Below are positions 9,635-19,106 of a stretch of DNA of 34,613 nucleotides, piece by piece. This DNA is from Beijerinckiaceae bacterium (GTDB lineage: Bacteria > Pseudomonadota > Alphaproteobacteria > Rhizobiales > Beijerinckiaceae), in the NCBI GenBank assembly GCA_947372795.1, contig CANBVC010000005.1, positions 1 through 34,613 of the forward strand. Reading direction: 5' to 3'. The stretch's first letter is position 1; each line of letters begins with the position of its first letter. Made by a program: the position numbers and the translations under genes. Below the pieces are notes generated by a model. It searched no databases. It saw only the letters and a program-made list of their open reading frames with translations, and was not told the origin of the DNA.

Positions 9635-10357
9635 TCAAATACGACGGGCGGACATCATGTAGTTGACATCGGTGTCCGCTGAGACCGACCAGCGGTTACG
9701 CAGGGGCTGGAAGATGACGCCCGCACGGCCTTGCGCCATGAGCCCGGCGTCTTCAATCGCGTCCTCCAGCTCAATGGGGGTGATGAATTTCTCCCATTGG
9801 TGCGTCCCCTTCGGCACCCAGCCCAGCACATATTCCGCGCCGACGATGGCGAGCGCGAAGCTCTTCAGGGTTCGGTTGAGGGTGGCGGCGAAGAACCAGC
9901 CACCCGGCTTCACCATGCTGCAGGCCGTCGCCACGAAGCTAGGCATGTCGACCACATGCTCCAGCACCTCCATGGCGCAGACGACATCGAATTTCGCTCC
10001 GCTTTTGGCCAGATCCTCGGCGGTCTGGGCGCGGTAATCGATGTTGAGGCCGCCTTCGGCCGCATGTTTCGTGGCGATGCCGATGACGCCGGACGAGGGA
10101 TCGACGCCGGTCACATGAGCGCCCGCCTTGGCCATAGCCTCGCTGAAAAGCCCCCCGCCGCAGCCAATGTCCAGCACGCTTAGGCCTTCGAGGCCCGCGC
10201 CCCCCAGCCTGACGATCTCATCCTCGACGAAGCGCAGACGCAAGGGGTTGATCTTATGCAGGGGCCGCATGGGTCCGCGCGGATCCCACCAGCTCACGCT
10301 CAGACGTTCAAACCGTTCGACGTCGGCGGGGTCGATGGAGGCTGAATGTTGGGACAT
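9635..10357 (-). CDS. ubiG: bifunctional 2-polyprenyl-6-hydroxyphenol methylase / 3-demethylubiquinol O-methyltransferase
   Basis: A 240-residue SAM-dependent O-methyltransferase that carries out both O-methylations in ubiquinone synthesis. Motif I is VLDIGCGGGLFSEAMA (about residues 61-76), and the UbiG-specific regions SWWDPRGPMRPLHKINPLR and MEVLEHV are present, as is the C-terminal GTHQWEKFI. The length is normal for UbiG. It is divergent from the AT-hook protein gene and near lysC, a common arrangement in this order. Confidence 0.96.
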   Translation of the reverse strand: MSQHSASIDPADVERFERLSVSWWDPRGPMRPLHKINPLRLRFVEDEIVRLGGAGLEGLSVLDIGCGGGLFSEAMAKAGAHVTGVDPSSGVIGIATKHAAEGGLNIDYRAQTAEDLAKSGAKFDVVCAMEVLEHVVDMPSFVATACSMVKPGGWFFAATLNRTLKSFALAIVGAEYVLGWVPKGTHQWEKFITPIELEDAIEDAGLMAQGRAGVIFQPLRNRWSVSADTDVNYMMSARRI

Positions 10358-10560
10358 GGGGAGGCTCCGAAGGATCGGGTGCTATTACCCCGTTTCTCGG
10401 GCGCCGCCAAACAGGCAGGTTGTCTGATGCTTTCAGCCGTTATATTGTATGAAATGTTTTCTGATCTGTATTGCTGGCGGGATTTCAATTTTTCCTTTCA
10501 GGTTTGCGAATGGTCGGAACGTGGCGAATCCAGCAAACAGCTTTGGAACGCAGAGGAACC

Positions 10561-11406
10561 ATGAAGCGTCCAATCAAGTCCTTCGTCGTCGAAGTGCGCA
10601 AAGGTCAGAAAAGCCAGAGGAAAACCGCTTCTATGCCGGAAGCGCCCTCGTTTGGCCTGTTCGAGGAGCAGCCGCGGGAGAGCGATGCGCTTCGGCGCGC
10701 CGAGGCCGCCCTGTTCGGGGGCGCACCAAAGCCTGACCCTTTCGCTTCCTCAAGCCGGTCGGGGCGGATTCTGGAAACGATTCCTGATGAGGCGATCCCT
10801 GCCGAGGCGCTCCCGGTCGAGGGAAAACGGCGCGGCCGCCCACCCGGGTCACGTAATAAGCCAAAGGATGAGAGCGAAGCTTTCGTTATGGCTACCGTTG
10901 AGGCGCCTTCAGCTCCCAAGCGGCGCGGCAGGCCGCCGCGGATGGCCGAAGGGACGGTGCGCAAGGTCGAACTCACCCCGGAACTCGCCAACGCCGCGCT
11001 CGAAAGCATCGCCCGCGCAGGCGTGACGCGCGCACCCATCCCGACAAGACCCGGGCAGGGCGCGCCGATTTCTCCTGTCAAACAGCCGCGCGGCCCAAAG
11101 CGTGTGAAAGTCGCCCGAGAAAAGCCGGTCGGAGACGATGCTGCGGCTTTCGCCCGGTCCAGCTGGTCCGTGCTGGAGACCCCGACGACCTTCGCCCCTG
11201 CGCCCGTCGCGCAGCCCCGAGGCCCGCTCGACACCCTGCCCCGACTTGTGCGCATCGCAACAGAACTGGCTAAGGGCGATCCCGCCGCCTTGCTCAGCGC
11301 CCTGCGGCGCCCGCGCGCTGGGGAACGCTGGAAACGGCGTCTGCGCGGCGCGGCGCTGGTCGGTTATGAGCGTCGCTTGAAAAAAAGCATCGCCGCCCCG
11401 CGTTGA
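10561..11406 (+). CDS. hypothetical protein with two AT-hook-like motifs
   Basis: A 281-residue basic, low-complexity protein of unknown family. Two segments match AT-hooks, short arginine-flanked GRP cores that bind the minor groove of AT-rich DNA: KRRGRPPGSRNK (about residues 89-100) and KRRGRPPRM (about 120-128). The rest is rich in Ala, Pro, Lys and Arg. The start at 10561 has GAGGA upstream; upstream in-frame ATGs give sequence unlike the rest. A nucleoid-associated or regulatory role is inferred from the motifs. It precedes lysC by about 100 bases in the same direction. Confidence 0.75.
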   Translation: MKRPIKSFVVEVRKGQKSQRKTASMPEAPSFGLFEEQPRESDALRRAEAALFGGAPKPDPFASSSRSGRILETIPDEAIPAEALPVEGKRRGRPPGSRNKPKDESEAFVMATVEAPSAPKRRGRPPRMAEGTVRKVELTPELANAALESIARAGVTRAPIPTRPGQGAPISPVKQPRGPKRVKVAREKPVGDDAAAFARSSWSVLETPTTFAPAPVAQPRGPLDTLPRLVRIATELAKGDPAALLSALRRPRAGERWKRRLRGAALVGYERRLKKSIAAPR

Positions 11407-11432
11407 CAGGCGCGAACGCGACCGTCATAGAA

Positions 11433-11451
11433 CCGGCTCATCCAGAGCCGG
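11433..11451 (+). terminator. short hairpin between the AT-hook gene and lysC
   Basis: CCGGCTC (11433-11439) pairs perfectly with GAGCCGG (11445-11451) around a 5-base loop, and related GC-rich repeats follow. There is no T-run. It could be a weak terminator or part of the lysC leader; I do not recognise a riboswitch. Confidence 0.3.
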
Positions 11452-11508
11452 GCTCAAGCCGGGCTCGCATGCGCGCCTCACGGCGCCTCAGATAATCGCT
11501 CGGGATCA

Positions 11509-12744
11509 ATGGCTCGTCTCGTCATGAAATTCGGCGGCACGTCTGTCGCCAACATCGAACGGATCCGCAACGTCGCGCAGCATGTGAAGCGCGAGGTGGA
11601 GGCTGGCCATGAGGTCGCCGTCGTGGTCTCGGCCATGTCGGGCAAGACCAATGAGCTGGTCGCCTGGTGCGCCGACGCCTCGAAGCTCTATGACAAGCGC
11701 GAATATGACGCGGTCGTGGCTTCGGGCGAACAGGTGACATCCGGCCTCCTCGCCATCGCCCTGCAGGAAATCGGCATCTCCGCCCGCTCATGGCAGGGCT
11801 GGCAGATCCCGATCCTCACGTCCGACGCCCATGGCTCAGCCCGCATCGAATCAATCGACGGCGCGGGTCTGGCGGAGGGTTTCGCCCGCAAGGAAGTGGC
11901 GGTCGTGGCGGGCTTTCAGGGAATTCATGAGACCAGCGGCCGACTGACGACGCTGGGACGAGGCGGCTCAGACACGAGCGCCGTCGCTATCGCAGCCGCC
12001 ATCAAGGCAGATCGCTGCGATATCTACACCGATGTGGACGGCGTCTATACGACGGATCCGCGCATCGTGCCCAAGGCCCGCCGGCTCGACCGCGTGGCCT
12101 TTGAAGAAATGCTTGAAATGGCGTCGCTCGGCGCCAAGGTGCTGCAGGTTCGCTCGGTCGAGGTGGCGATGGTGCACAAGGTGAAAACCTTCGTGCGCTC
12201 GTCTTTCGATGACCCGGCCAACCCAATGCCCGGCACACTTATTTGTGACGAGGAGGATATCGTGGAACAGCAGGTCGTCACCGGAATCGCTTTTTCCCGC
12301 GATGAGGCTCAGCTGACCCTGCGCCGCGTATCGGACAAGCCAGGCGTCGCGGCGGCGATCTTCGTGCCGCTCGCCGAAGCCAATATCAATGTCGACATGA
12401 TCATTCAGGTCGTCTCCGACGATGCGAAGACGACTGACATCACCTTCACCGTGCCGCAGGCAGATTTCGAGCGCGCGCGCGCTATGCTCGAAGGCATGCG
12501 CGGTGAAATCGGCTTCGCCTCCCTGCAGGGTGCCAATGATGTAGTGAAGATCTCCGCTATCGGCATCGGCATGCGCAGCCATGCCGGCGTTGCGGCCCGC
12601 GCTTTCAAGGCGCTGGCGGACAAGGGGATCAATATCCGCGCCATCACCACCAGCGAGATCAAGTTCTCCGTGCTGATCGACGCGGAATATACCGAACTGG
12701 CGGTGCGCACCCTGCACACGCTCTACGGTCTCGACAAGGCCTGA
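11509..12744 (+). CDS. lysC: aspartate kinase
   Basis: Phosphorylates aspartate at the head of lysine, threonine and methionine synthesis. At 411 residues it has the amino-acid kinase domain (KFGGTSVA at residues 7-14; TTLGRGGSDTSAVAIAAA; DIYTDVDGVYTTDPR) and two C-terminal ACT domains (about 265-410), the alpha/beta-type aspartokinase with feedback control by lysine and/or threonine. The start MARLVMKFGG is clear. It converges on the SDHAF4-like gene. Confidence 0.96.
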   Translation: MARLVMKFGGTSVANIERIRNVAQHVKREVEAGHEVAVVVSAMSGKTNELVAWCADASKLYDKREYDAVVASGEQVTSGLLAIALQEIGISARSWQGWQIPILTSDAHGSARIESIDGAGLAEGFARKEVAVVAGFQGIHETSGRLTTLGRGGSDTSAVAIAAAIKADRCDIYTDVDGVYTTDPRIVPKARRLDRVAFEEMLEMASLGAKVLQVRSVEVAMVHKVKTFVRSSFDDPANPMPGTLICDEEDIVEQQVVTGIAFSRDEAQLTLRRVSDKPGVAAAIFVPLAEANINVDMIIQVVSDDAKTTDITFTVPQADFERARAMLEGMRGEIGFASLQGANDVVKISAIGIGMRSHAGVAARAFKALADKGINIRAITTSEIKFSVLIDAEYTELAVRTLHTLYGLDKA

Positions 12745-12762
12745 TCGCTTTCGCGGGGGCGG

Positions 12763-13011
12763 TCAGAAGTCGACCGCCCGCCCATCGATCTCCCAATCCC
12801 CAAAACGCGACGGGTCGAGCCCGCCGCGGCCGTTGACCTCACGAGGGGCAGCCGCACGGGCCTCTTCCGCGAGCCTGCGCCGTTCGGCCGCCTCCGCAAG
12901 GGCGCGCTGGGCGGCTGGCGAAAGCTGCTTTTTCGGGGTCTCATCCTGTGACGGTTCGGGCGCTTGATCTATCGGCGCATCGGTCTGCATCGCTCTATCC
13001 CATCTGCTCAT
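12763..13011 (-). CDS. DUF1674 / SDHAF4-like succinate dehydrogenase assembly factor
   Basis: An 82-residue protein with a Glu/Ala-rich helical middle and a conserved C-terminus GGLDPSRFGDWEIDGRAVDF. This tail is the signature of DUF1674, the family of eukaryotic SDHAF4, which helps flavinated succinate dehydrogenase subunit A enter the complex. The bacterial role is inferred from the family. Its start overlaps the extended frame of the rsmB gene on the other strand, supporting the shorter rsmB start. Confidence 0.85.
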   Translation of the reverse strand: MSRWDRAMQTDAPIDQAPEPSQDETPKKQLSPAAQRALAEAAERRRLAEEARAAAPREVNGRGGLDPSRFGDWEIDGRAVDF

Positions 13012-13213
13012 GCCGGTCCCCGCAAGGACTGGCGTCTATATAAGTCATCGCTTCGAAAAGTTCAGCCTTTCGGCGATGCTGCGCCACACTTGCAAGCTTT
13101 CCTTGCCTCTCATCCACTCCGACCCTATGAAATGGGGACAGGCTTTCCGGATACGGACAAGTGATTCCGTATGTGCCGTCGCCTTTCCCGATCCGCATCA
13201 GAAAAGTCGCCTC

Positions 13214-14575
13214 GTGACGAAACCGCCCCGCTCTTTTCATCAACGGCCCGCCCCCTCGCCTGCGCCCCCACCCCCGGGATTGAACGCGCGGCTGGTGGCG
13301 GCGAGCGTGCTCGCGGATGTGGCCGGGCAAGGATCAACCCTCGACGAGCGGCTGGGGGCTGACACCTCGACGCGCATGAGCGACCTGGATCTGCGCGACC
13401 GGGCGCTCGCCCGCTCCATCGCCACGGTCGCCCTGCGCAGGCTCGGCACAATCCGGGCGGCGCTCGCGCGGTTCCTTGACAAGGGACTGCCGAAGAAAGC
13501 CGCCGCAGTCGAATGGACGCTGATCACCGCCACGGCCCAGATTCTCTTTCTCGATGTGCCCGATCATGCGGCCGTCGACCTTGCGGTCCACGCCATCCGC
13601 CGCGACCCCCGCACCGCCGCTTTCGCGGCTCTGGTGAACGCCGTTCTGCGTAATGTGATTCGCGCACGCGACGAACTCCTTGCCCCGGCTGATCCCTTCA
13701 TCGATACGCCCGCCTGGCTCGCCGCCCGCTGGCGCAAGACCTATGGGGAAGAAGGCGCCACCGCCATCGTGCGCGCGCATCAGTTCGAGCCGACCCTTGA
13801 CCTCACCGTAAAAAATGATTCGCAACTCTGGGCGGAGAAGCTCGACGGCTTTGTTCTGCCCATGGGGTCGGTGCGCCTTCTCAACCATGCCCCGGTCGCA
13901 GAATTGCCGGGCTACGACGAAGGCGCATGGTGGGTGCAGGATGCGGCCGCGAGCCTGCCCGCAAGGCTCCTTCGCGCCCAGCCGGGCATGCGCATCGCCG
14001 ATCTCTGCGCGGCGCCGGGGGGCAAGACCGCGCAACTCGCCCATGCGGGCGCGGAAGTGACCGCGCTCGACCGTTCCGCCGAACGCATGAAGCGCGTCAG
14101 CGCCAATCTTGAACGCCTGCATCTGTCGGCGGATCTCACGGTGGGCGACGCACTGTCCTATGAAGCACAAGCCTTCGACGCCATTTTGCTCGATGCGCCC
14201 TGCTCCTCAACTGGCACCATTCGCCGTCACCCCGATGTCGCCTGGACCAAGCGCGCCAGCGATATCGCCAGCCTGTCGAAAATTCAGGCGCGCATGATCG
14301 ACCATGCGATTGATCTTCTGAAGCCCGGCGGCAGGCTGGTTTATTGCACCTGCTCGATCGAACCCGAGGAGGGCGAGCTGCAGATCAATGCGCTGTTGCG
14401 GCGCAATCCCGATGTCGTTCGCGTTCCTGTCACAGCGGAAGAACTCGGCGTCCCAAACATGTGCATATCAGCGCAAGGGGACTTGCGGACGCTTCCCTTC
14501 CATCTCTACGATGATGACGCGCGGCGTAGCGGCCTTGACGGATTCTTCGCGGCGCGCGTTGAGCGTCTCATTTAA
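13214..14575 (+). CDS. RsmB/NOP family 16S rRNA cytosine-5 methyltransferase
   Basis: A SAM-dependent rRNA (cytosine-C5) methyltransferase. An N-terminal NusB-like helical domain (about 20-150) precedes the Rossmann methyltransferase domain. Motifs are DLCAAPGGKTAQLAH (SAM binding), LDAPCSSTGTIRRHPDV (catalytic Cys region, motif IV) and CTCSIEPEEGE (second Cys, motif VI). The open frame extends to 13010, but the extra N-terminal residues overlap the opposite-strand gene and look non-coding. A GTG at 13214 gives 453 residues, normal for the family; the start is uncertain (13127 ATG is an alternative). It precedes the heparinase gene, a pairing frequent in Hyphomicrobiales. Confidence 0.9.
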   Translation: MTKPPRSFHQRPAPSPAPPPPGLNARLVAASVLADVAGQGSTLDERLGADTSTRMSDLDLRDRALARSIATVALRRLGTIRAALARFLDKGLPKKAAAVEWTLITATAQILFLDVPDHAAVDLAVHAIRRDPRTAAFAALVNAVLRNVIRARDELLAPADPFIDTPAWLAARWRKTYGEEGATAIVRAHQFEPTLDLTVKNDSQLWAEKLDGFVLPMGSVRLLNHAPVAELPGYDEGAWWVQDAAASLPARLLRAQPGMRIADLCAAPGGKTAQLAHAGAEVTALDRSAERMKRVSANLERLHLSADLTVGDALSYEAQAFDAILLDAPCSSTGTIRRHPDVAWTKRASDIASLSKIQARMIDHAIDLLKPGGRLVYCTCSIEPEEGELQINALLRRNPDVVRVPVTAEELGVPNMCISAQGDLRTLPFHLYDDDARRSGLDGFFAARVERLI

Positions 14576-14604
14576 GGCGTTGGTGCTGCGGAGGCAGATT
14601 TAGC

Positions 14605-16308
14605 GTGACCCAATCAGTCGCTGGACGGGGCCAGTTCGCCCGGTTGCTGGCTGGCGACGGCTTCGGCTGGATTCGCCGCTGCATAGCCTGGCCAATGCGT
14701 TACGCGGACCTTCTGGGTTTTGGCGGCCCCAAGCGGTTGCTGATCGCGCCGCAGGACATCCGCACGGCTGATCCTACCATGGCGGCTGATTTTTATGCCG
14801 GCTACTTCGCCTTTGCGGGCAAGATGGCGAACACCCATGGCCTTTCGCCCTTTGATGTGGCCCCGCCCTCCGCCGCATGGGCCGCCAATCTTGCAGGTTT
14901 TGGCTGGCTCCGCCATCTGCGCGCCGCCGACACGGCCTTGTCACGCGCAAATGCCCGGGCGCTGGTCGAGGATTGGATCAAGCAGAACGCCCGCAAATCG
15001 AAGCCTGAAGACTGGGAGCCGCGGGTGGCGACCCGGCGCCTGCTGTCTTGGATGAGCCAGTCGCCGCTGATTCTCGAAGGGGCGGACAGCCCGTTCTATC
15101 GGCTTTTCATGAAGAGCATCGGCCGACAGGCGATGCTTTTGCAACGACGCCTGAACGACGACATCGAAGGTGAAACGCGTCTCTTCGGATTGATCGCACT
15201 CGCGGAATTCGGCCTTTGCGGGGAGGGCCTCGACAATTTGCAGGAACGCATGAGCCTCTTGCTCGGCGAGGAGCTGGGGCGTCAGGTTCTGGCCGATGGC
15301 GGCCATATCGGACGCAATCCTCAGACGGTCATCGACCTGTTGCTTGATCTTCTGCCGCTGCGTCAGGCCTATTCGGCGCGCGGCGTGAGCGCCCCGCCGC
15401 AACTGCTGAACGCCATTGATCGCATGATGCCGATGCTGCGGCTGTTTCGACTTGGCGACGGGTCGCTCGCCCTGTTCAACGGCATGGGACAAACCGCCCC
15501 CCATGACCTCGCCACCATCCTCGCCCATGACGACGCGCGCGCAGCGCCGCTCATAAATGCGCCCTACAGCGGCTACCAGCGCATGGAGGGCGGGTCCGCA
15601 ATAGTCATCATGGACACCGGCGCCGCGCCGCCCACCGCCTTTTCCGACCGCGCCCACGCAGGCTGCCTTTCTTTCGAATTTTCCTCCGAGAACCAGAGGC
15701 TTATCGTCAACTGCGGGAGCCCGAACGACAGCCGCGCCAATATGCGCGATGCGGCGCGCTCGACGGCGGCTCACTCGAGCCTGACGCTCGCCGACACCTC
15801 CTCCTGCCATTTCGGCGCGGAGGGCAAGAAACGTTCGCTCGAAGGCAAGATCGTCAGCGGCCCGACCAAGGTCCAGGTCAAAAGGCAATCAGCGGAGGAT
15901 TGCATCGCGCTTGAGGCCAGCCACAACGGCTATGAGCGTCAGTTCGGGCTGATCCACACCCGCAGCCTCTATCTCTCCACCGAGGGCGACCAGCTTGAAG
16001 GCGAAGACAAGCTCACGCCAGTAGGCGGCAAGAAGGCGAGCGTCCTCACCGCCGATTATGCGGTGCGCTTCCATCTTCATTCGAGCTTGCGGACAAAAGT
16101 TCTGGGAGACCGTCAATCGGTCGAAATACTGACCCCATCAGGCCAAGTCTGGCTATTTCACGCCGAAGGGCACAGGCTCGCTGTGGAAGAGAGCATCTCC
16201 TTCGCGACGGCTGAGGGCGTTCGTGGCGCGGACCAGATCGTGGTCCACACCAATTATCAGGATTATCCAAGCGTCAGCTGGACGCTCTACAAGACCACGG
16301 GCGACTGA
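14605..16308 (+). CDS. heparinase II/III family protein
   Basis: A 567-residue protein with an N-terminal alpha/alpha-toroid-like half and a C-terminal beta-rich heparinase II/III half containing SSENQRLIVNCGSPND and AARSTAAHSSLTLADTSS, a conserved stretch in this family. True heparinases are lyases of acidic polysaccharides; alphaproteobacterial homologues beside rsmB lack a proven substrate, and a role in envelope polysaccharide turnover is inference. No signal peptide is obvious. The start is GTG at 14605 with GGAGG about 10 bases upstream. Confidence 0.87.
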   Translation: MTQSVAGRGQFARLLAGDGFGWIRRCIAWPMRYADLLGFGGPKRLLIAPQDIRTADPTMAADFYAGYFAFAGKMANTHGLSPFDVAPPSAAWAANLAGFGWLRHLRAADTALSRANARALVEDWIKQNARKSKPEDWEPRVATRRLLSWMSQSPLILEGADSPFYRLFMKSIGRQAMLLQRRLNDDIEGETRLFGLIALAEFGLCGEGLDNLQERMSLLLGEELGRQVLADGGHIGRNPQTVIDLLLDLLPLRQAYSARGVSAPPQLLNAIDRMMPMLRLFRLGDGSLALFNGMGQTAPHDLATILAHDDARAAPLINAPYSGYQRMEGGSAIVIMDTGAAPPTAFSDRAHAGCLSFEFSSENQRLIVNCGSPNDSRANMRDAARSTAAHSSLTLADTSSCHFGAEGKKRSLEGKIVSGPTKVQVKRQSAEDCIALEASHNGYERQFGLIHTRSLYLSTEGDQLEGEDKLTPVGGKKASVLTADYAVRFHLHSSLRTKVLGDRQSVEILTPSGQVWLFHAEGHRLAVEESISFATAEGVRGADQIVVHTNYQDYPSVSWTLYKTTGD

Positions 16309-16331
16309 GCCGCAGCTGACCCGCCCTTGCC

Positions 16332-16760
16332 TCAGCGACCGCCGAGGCGGATGAGGGTGCGCGGCGCCCCTGCCACACCCAGGCCCCTGAAGGGCGTGCG
16401 CTCGACGGTCACGCCCTCGCTGCGCTCAAAACGGGGTGCAAAGCCCCCGCTCTTGCGCTCAACCACCACCGAAGGCTTGCGCTCGACCACGACGGCCCTA
16501 TGAGCGCCAGCGCGATTGCTGGTGAAGGCGACCTCGGGAGCCGGCGCACGCCTGGTAGCAGCCGCGCGAACCGCCATCTTGGCGATCAGCTCGCGCGCCT
16601 CCTCAATCGGGGCGCCCATCAGCTCGGCAGCGAATTCAGCCTGATGCTCGGCGTCATCCATGAAGCCCTGAGCGGCGAGGACCGCCTCTTCAAGGGTCGG
16701 GGGATCGTAGCGCACACGGACGGGGGGACGGTTTTTCGCCTTTGGGGAGGTGGGGCGCAT
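16332..16760 (-). CDS. hypothetical protein (alphaproteobacterial)
   Basis: A 142-residue basic protein I do not recognise. The N-terminal half is a likely helical segment (PPTLEEAVLAAQGFMDDAEHQ... IEEARELIAKMA). The C-terminal half contains two repeated VVVERK segments and ends in an Arg/Gly-rich tail. It has typical host codon use, so it is probably real. It converges on the heparinase gene, with 23 bases between stops. Confidence 0.6.
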   Translation of the reverse strand: MRPTSPKAKNRPPVRVRYDPPTLEEAVLAAQGFMDDAEHQAEFAAELMGAPIEEARELIAKMAVRAAATRRAPAPEVAFTSNRAGAHRAVVVERKPSVVVERKSGGFAPRFERSEGVTVERTPFRGLGVAGAPRTLIRLGGR

Positions 16761-17053
16761 CTCGGTTTTCCGGTTTTATAAGTTGGCCACGCTTGTCGCA
16801 GTGCAGCAGGTTTGTTGTGCGGTGCACAATATGCCTATCCGGGTCTGAATGCAAGTTGGCGCATGTCCGGATTAAGGAATCGTGGACGCATGCCACGTCG
16901 GGTCGCGATTGGCCAGCCTTGGGGCACCATTTTTTCGATATTGATCACAATCTTCGGCCAGCTCACTGCCGCGCCCTGCTTTTGTCTTGCGCCGCATCGT
17001 GGTAAGCGCCCGCAAGCTCTTCTCAGCAAGCCCACAACAGATTGCAGGTTTCC

Positions 17054-18646
17054 ATGGCCTCCGACCTTCGCCGCGTCTCCCGCGCGCTCCTTTCCGTTTC
17101 CGACAAGACCGGCCTGGTCGATTTCGCCCGCGCCCTCAGCGCAAGGGGCGTGGAGCTCGTCTCGACCGGCGGCACGCGCAAGGCCCTGGCTGACGCTGGC
17201 CTGCCCGTGAAGGACGTTTCCGACCTCACCGGCTTTCCCGAAATGATGGACGGCCGGGTAAAGACCCTGCATCCCATCGTACATGGCGGATTGCTCGCCA
17301 TTCGCGAAAATCCCGAGCACGAGGCGGCCATGCTCGCACACGGCATCGGCCCCATCGATCTGCTCGTGGTGAATCTCTATCCTTTCGAAGCCACGGTCCT
17401 GAAGGGCGCGGGCTACGACGATTGCATCGAGAACATCGACATCGGCGGCCCCGCGATGATCCGCGGCGCGGCCAAGAACCATGGCGATGTGACGGTGGTC
17501 GTTGAAGTAAGCGATTATAAAGCCGTCCTCGATACGCTTGAGGCCAATGGGGGTGCGACCACGCTCGCCCTTCGCAAACAGCTCGCCCAGAAGGCCTATG
17601 CGCGCACCGCCGCCTATGACGCGGCTATCTCCAACTGGTTCGCGGCGCAATTGGGCGAGGCGACACCGGACTATCGCGCGGTGGGCGGTCACCTCGCCGA
17701 GAAGATGCGTTACGGCGAAAACCCGCATCAGTCAGCTGGCTTCTATAAAACGCCCGAGCAACGCTTTGGCGTCTCGACGGCTCGTCAGGTTCAGGGCAAG
17801 ACTTTGTCCTATAACAACGTAAACGACACAGACGCCGCTTTCGAATGCGTCGCCGAATTCGATCCCGCGCGCACCGCCGCCGTCGCCATCATCAAGCACG
17901 CCAATCCCTGCGGCGTGGCAGAAGGCGCCAGCCTGCGTGAAGCCTATGAGAAGGCGCTACGCTGCGACCCCGTTTCCGCCTTCGGTGGAATCGTGGCCCT
18001 GAACCGCAAGCTCGACGCCGAGGCGGCGCTAGAAATCGTCAAGATCTTCACCGAGGTCATCATCGCGCCTGACGCCGACGAAGAGGCGATCCGCATCGTC
18101 GGCGCCAAGAAGAACCTGCGCCTGCTGCTGACTGGCGGCCTGCCTGATCCGCGCGCCCAGGGCCTCGTGCTGCGCACTGTCGCTGGCGGCATGCTCGTGC
18201 AGGGCCGCGACAATGCGGTGGTGGACGATATGGATCTTCGCGTCGTCACCAAGCGCGCCCCTACGGCGCAGGAACTGGCGGATCTGAAATTCGCCTTCCG
18301 CGTCGCCAAGCACGTCAAGTCAAACGCCATCGTCTATGCGCGTGGGGGCGGGACTGTGGGCGTGGGCGCCGGCCAGATGAGCCGCGTCGACTCCTCGCGC
18401 ATCGCCGCCTGGAAAGCCTCTGAGGCCGCCAAGGCCGCAGGCCTCGCCGAAACGCTCGCCAAGGGTTCGGTCGTCGCCTCGGACGCTTTCTTCCCCTTCG
18501 CGGATGGCTTGCTGGCGGCGGCCGAAGCTGGCGCAACCGCCGTCATCCAGCCCGGCGGCTCAATGCGCGACGATGAGGTCATCAAGGCGGCCGACGAAGC
18601 GGGGCTCGCCATGGTGATGACAGGGCATCGCCATTTCCGCCATTGA
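17054..18646 (+). CDS. purH: bifunctional AICAR formyltransferase / IMP cyclohydrolase
   Basis: Catalyses the last two steps of IMP synthesis. At 530 residues it has the N-terminal MGS-like IMP cyclohydrolase domain ([27 protein letters not shown]) and the C-terminal AICAR transformylase ([27 protein letters not shown], ending TGHRHFRH). Start 17054 ATG is preferred over the TTG at 17042. The 290 bases upstream (16761-17053) hold no gene I can support and probably contain the promoters of this gene and the opposite hypothetical gene. Confidence 0.97.
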   Translation: MASDLRRVSRALLSVSDKTGLVDFARALSARGVELVSTGGTRKALADAGLPVKDVSDLTGFPEMMDGRVKTLHPIVHGGLLAIRENPEHEAAMLAHGIGPIDLLVVNLYPFEATVLKGAGYDDCIENIDIGGPAMIRGAAKNHGDVTVVVEVSDYKAVLDTLEANGGATTLALRKQLAQKAYARTAAYDAAISNWFAAQLGEATPDYRAVGGHLAEKMRYGENPHQSAGFYKTPEQRFGVSTARQVQGKTLSYNNVNDTDAAFECVAEFDPARTAAVAIIKHANPCGVAEGASLREAYEKALRCDPVSAFGGIVALNRKLDAEAALEIVKIFTEVIIAPDADEEAIRIVGAKKNLRLLLTGGLPDPRAQGLVLRTVAGGMLVQGRDNAVVDDMDLRVVTKRAPTAQELADLKFAFRVAKHVKSNAIVYARGGGTVGVGAGQMSRVDSSRIAAWKASEAAKAAGLAETLAKGSVVASDAFFPFADGLLAAAEAGATAVIQPGGSMRDDEVIKAADEAGLAMVMTGHRHFRH

Positions 18647-18714
18647 AATCAGAACCATCCTGTTCATCGGGCGTTCACCAATAAGGCATATTCGAGGGCC
18701 TCAGCCTTCAAAGC

Positions 18715-18750
18715 GGCCAAGCTTCTCCTTGTTCGGGGCGAAGCTTGGCC
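18715..18750 (+). terminator. strong hairpin downstream of purH
   Basis: GGCCAAGCTTC (18715-18725) and GAAGCTTGGCC (18740-18750) are perfect 11-base complements around a 14-base loop. It has no T-run after it, so it may act as a rho-dependent or mRNA-stabilising 3' structure. Confidence 0.5.
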
Positions 18751-18781
18751 ATTATGCCGCGCGAGAAATGAACCCACGCGG

Positions 18782-19102
18782 ATGAACCGCAAGAGCGAAC
18801 AGGATTTGAAATCAATGCAGATCAGCTTCACCAATGACGTCGAAAGCGGGCGGGTTCTCTATCCGCTCGGCCGCGTTCAGGCCGCTGCTTCATGGCATGG
18901 GACAGCGCAGGCGGGAGACGGCGAGGATTGCCGCAAGGCCGCGCTCCAGGCCCTGATCGAAAAGGCGCAGGAATTCGACGCCGACGCCATCATCGGCGTG
19001 AACTACAGCTATGACGAAGCGACCCTTGCCGAACTCTGCGCGGTCGAGCTGCGCCGCGTCTCGGCCTCCGGTGTCGCGGTCAAGCTGGCGCGCGCCGCCT
19101 GA
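18782..19102 (+). CDS. YbjQ-like heavy-metal-binding domain protein
   Basis: A 106-residue protein of the YbjQ/UPF0145 type, recognised by ALQALIEKAQEFDADAIIGVNYSYD, the core of these small pentamer-forming domains. The biochemical function is unproven. Only one start is visible with no strong binding site; the ATG at 18815 (MQISFTNDVESG) would give the conserved domain without the charged N-terminus and is a reasonable alternative. Confidence 0.75.
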   Translation: MNRKSEQDLKSMQISFTNDVESGRVLYPLGRVQAAASWHGTAQAGDGEDCRKAALQALIEKAQEFDADAIIGVNYSYDEATLAELCAVELRRVSASGVAVKLARAA

Positions 19103-19106
19103 CCTT

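Noticed and set aside
11407-11508. Riboswitch upstream of lysC
   Set aside because: Only a 7-bp hairpin and GC-rich repeats are present; no recognisable lysine or SAM riboswitch core.
13010-13213. 68-codon N-terminal extension of the RsmB-type methyltransferase
   Set aside because: Overlaps the start of the opposite-strand SDHAF4-like gene and lacks family similarity; GTG at 13214 gives a normal length.
14941-15888. 315-codon minus-strand frame inside the heparinase gene
   Set aside because: Antisense shadow; composition is low-complexity and the sense frame carries the family motifs.
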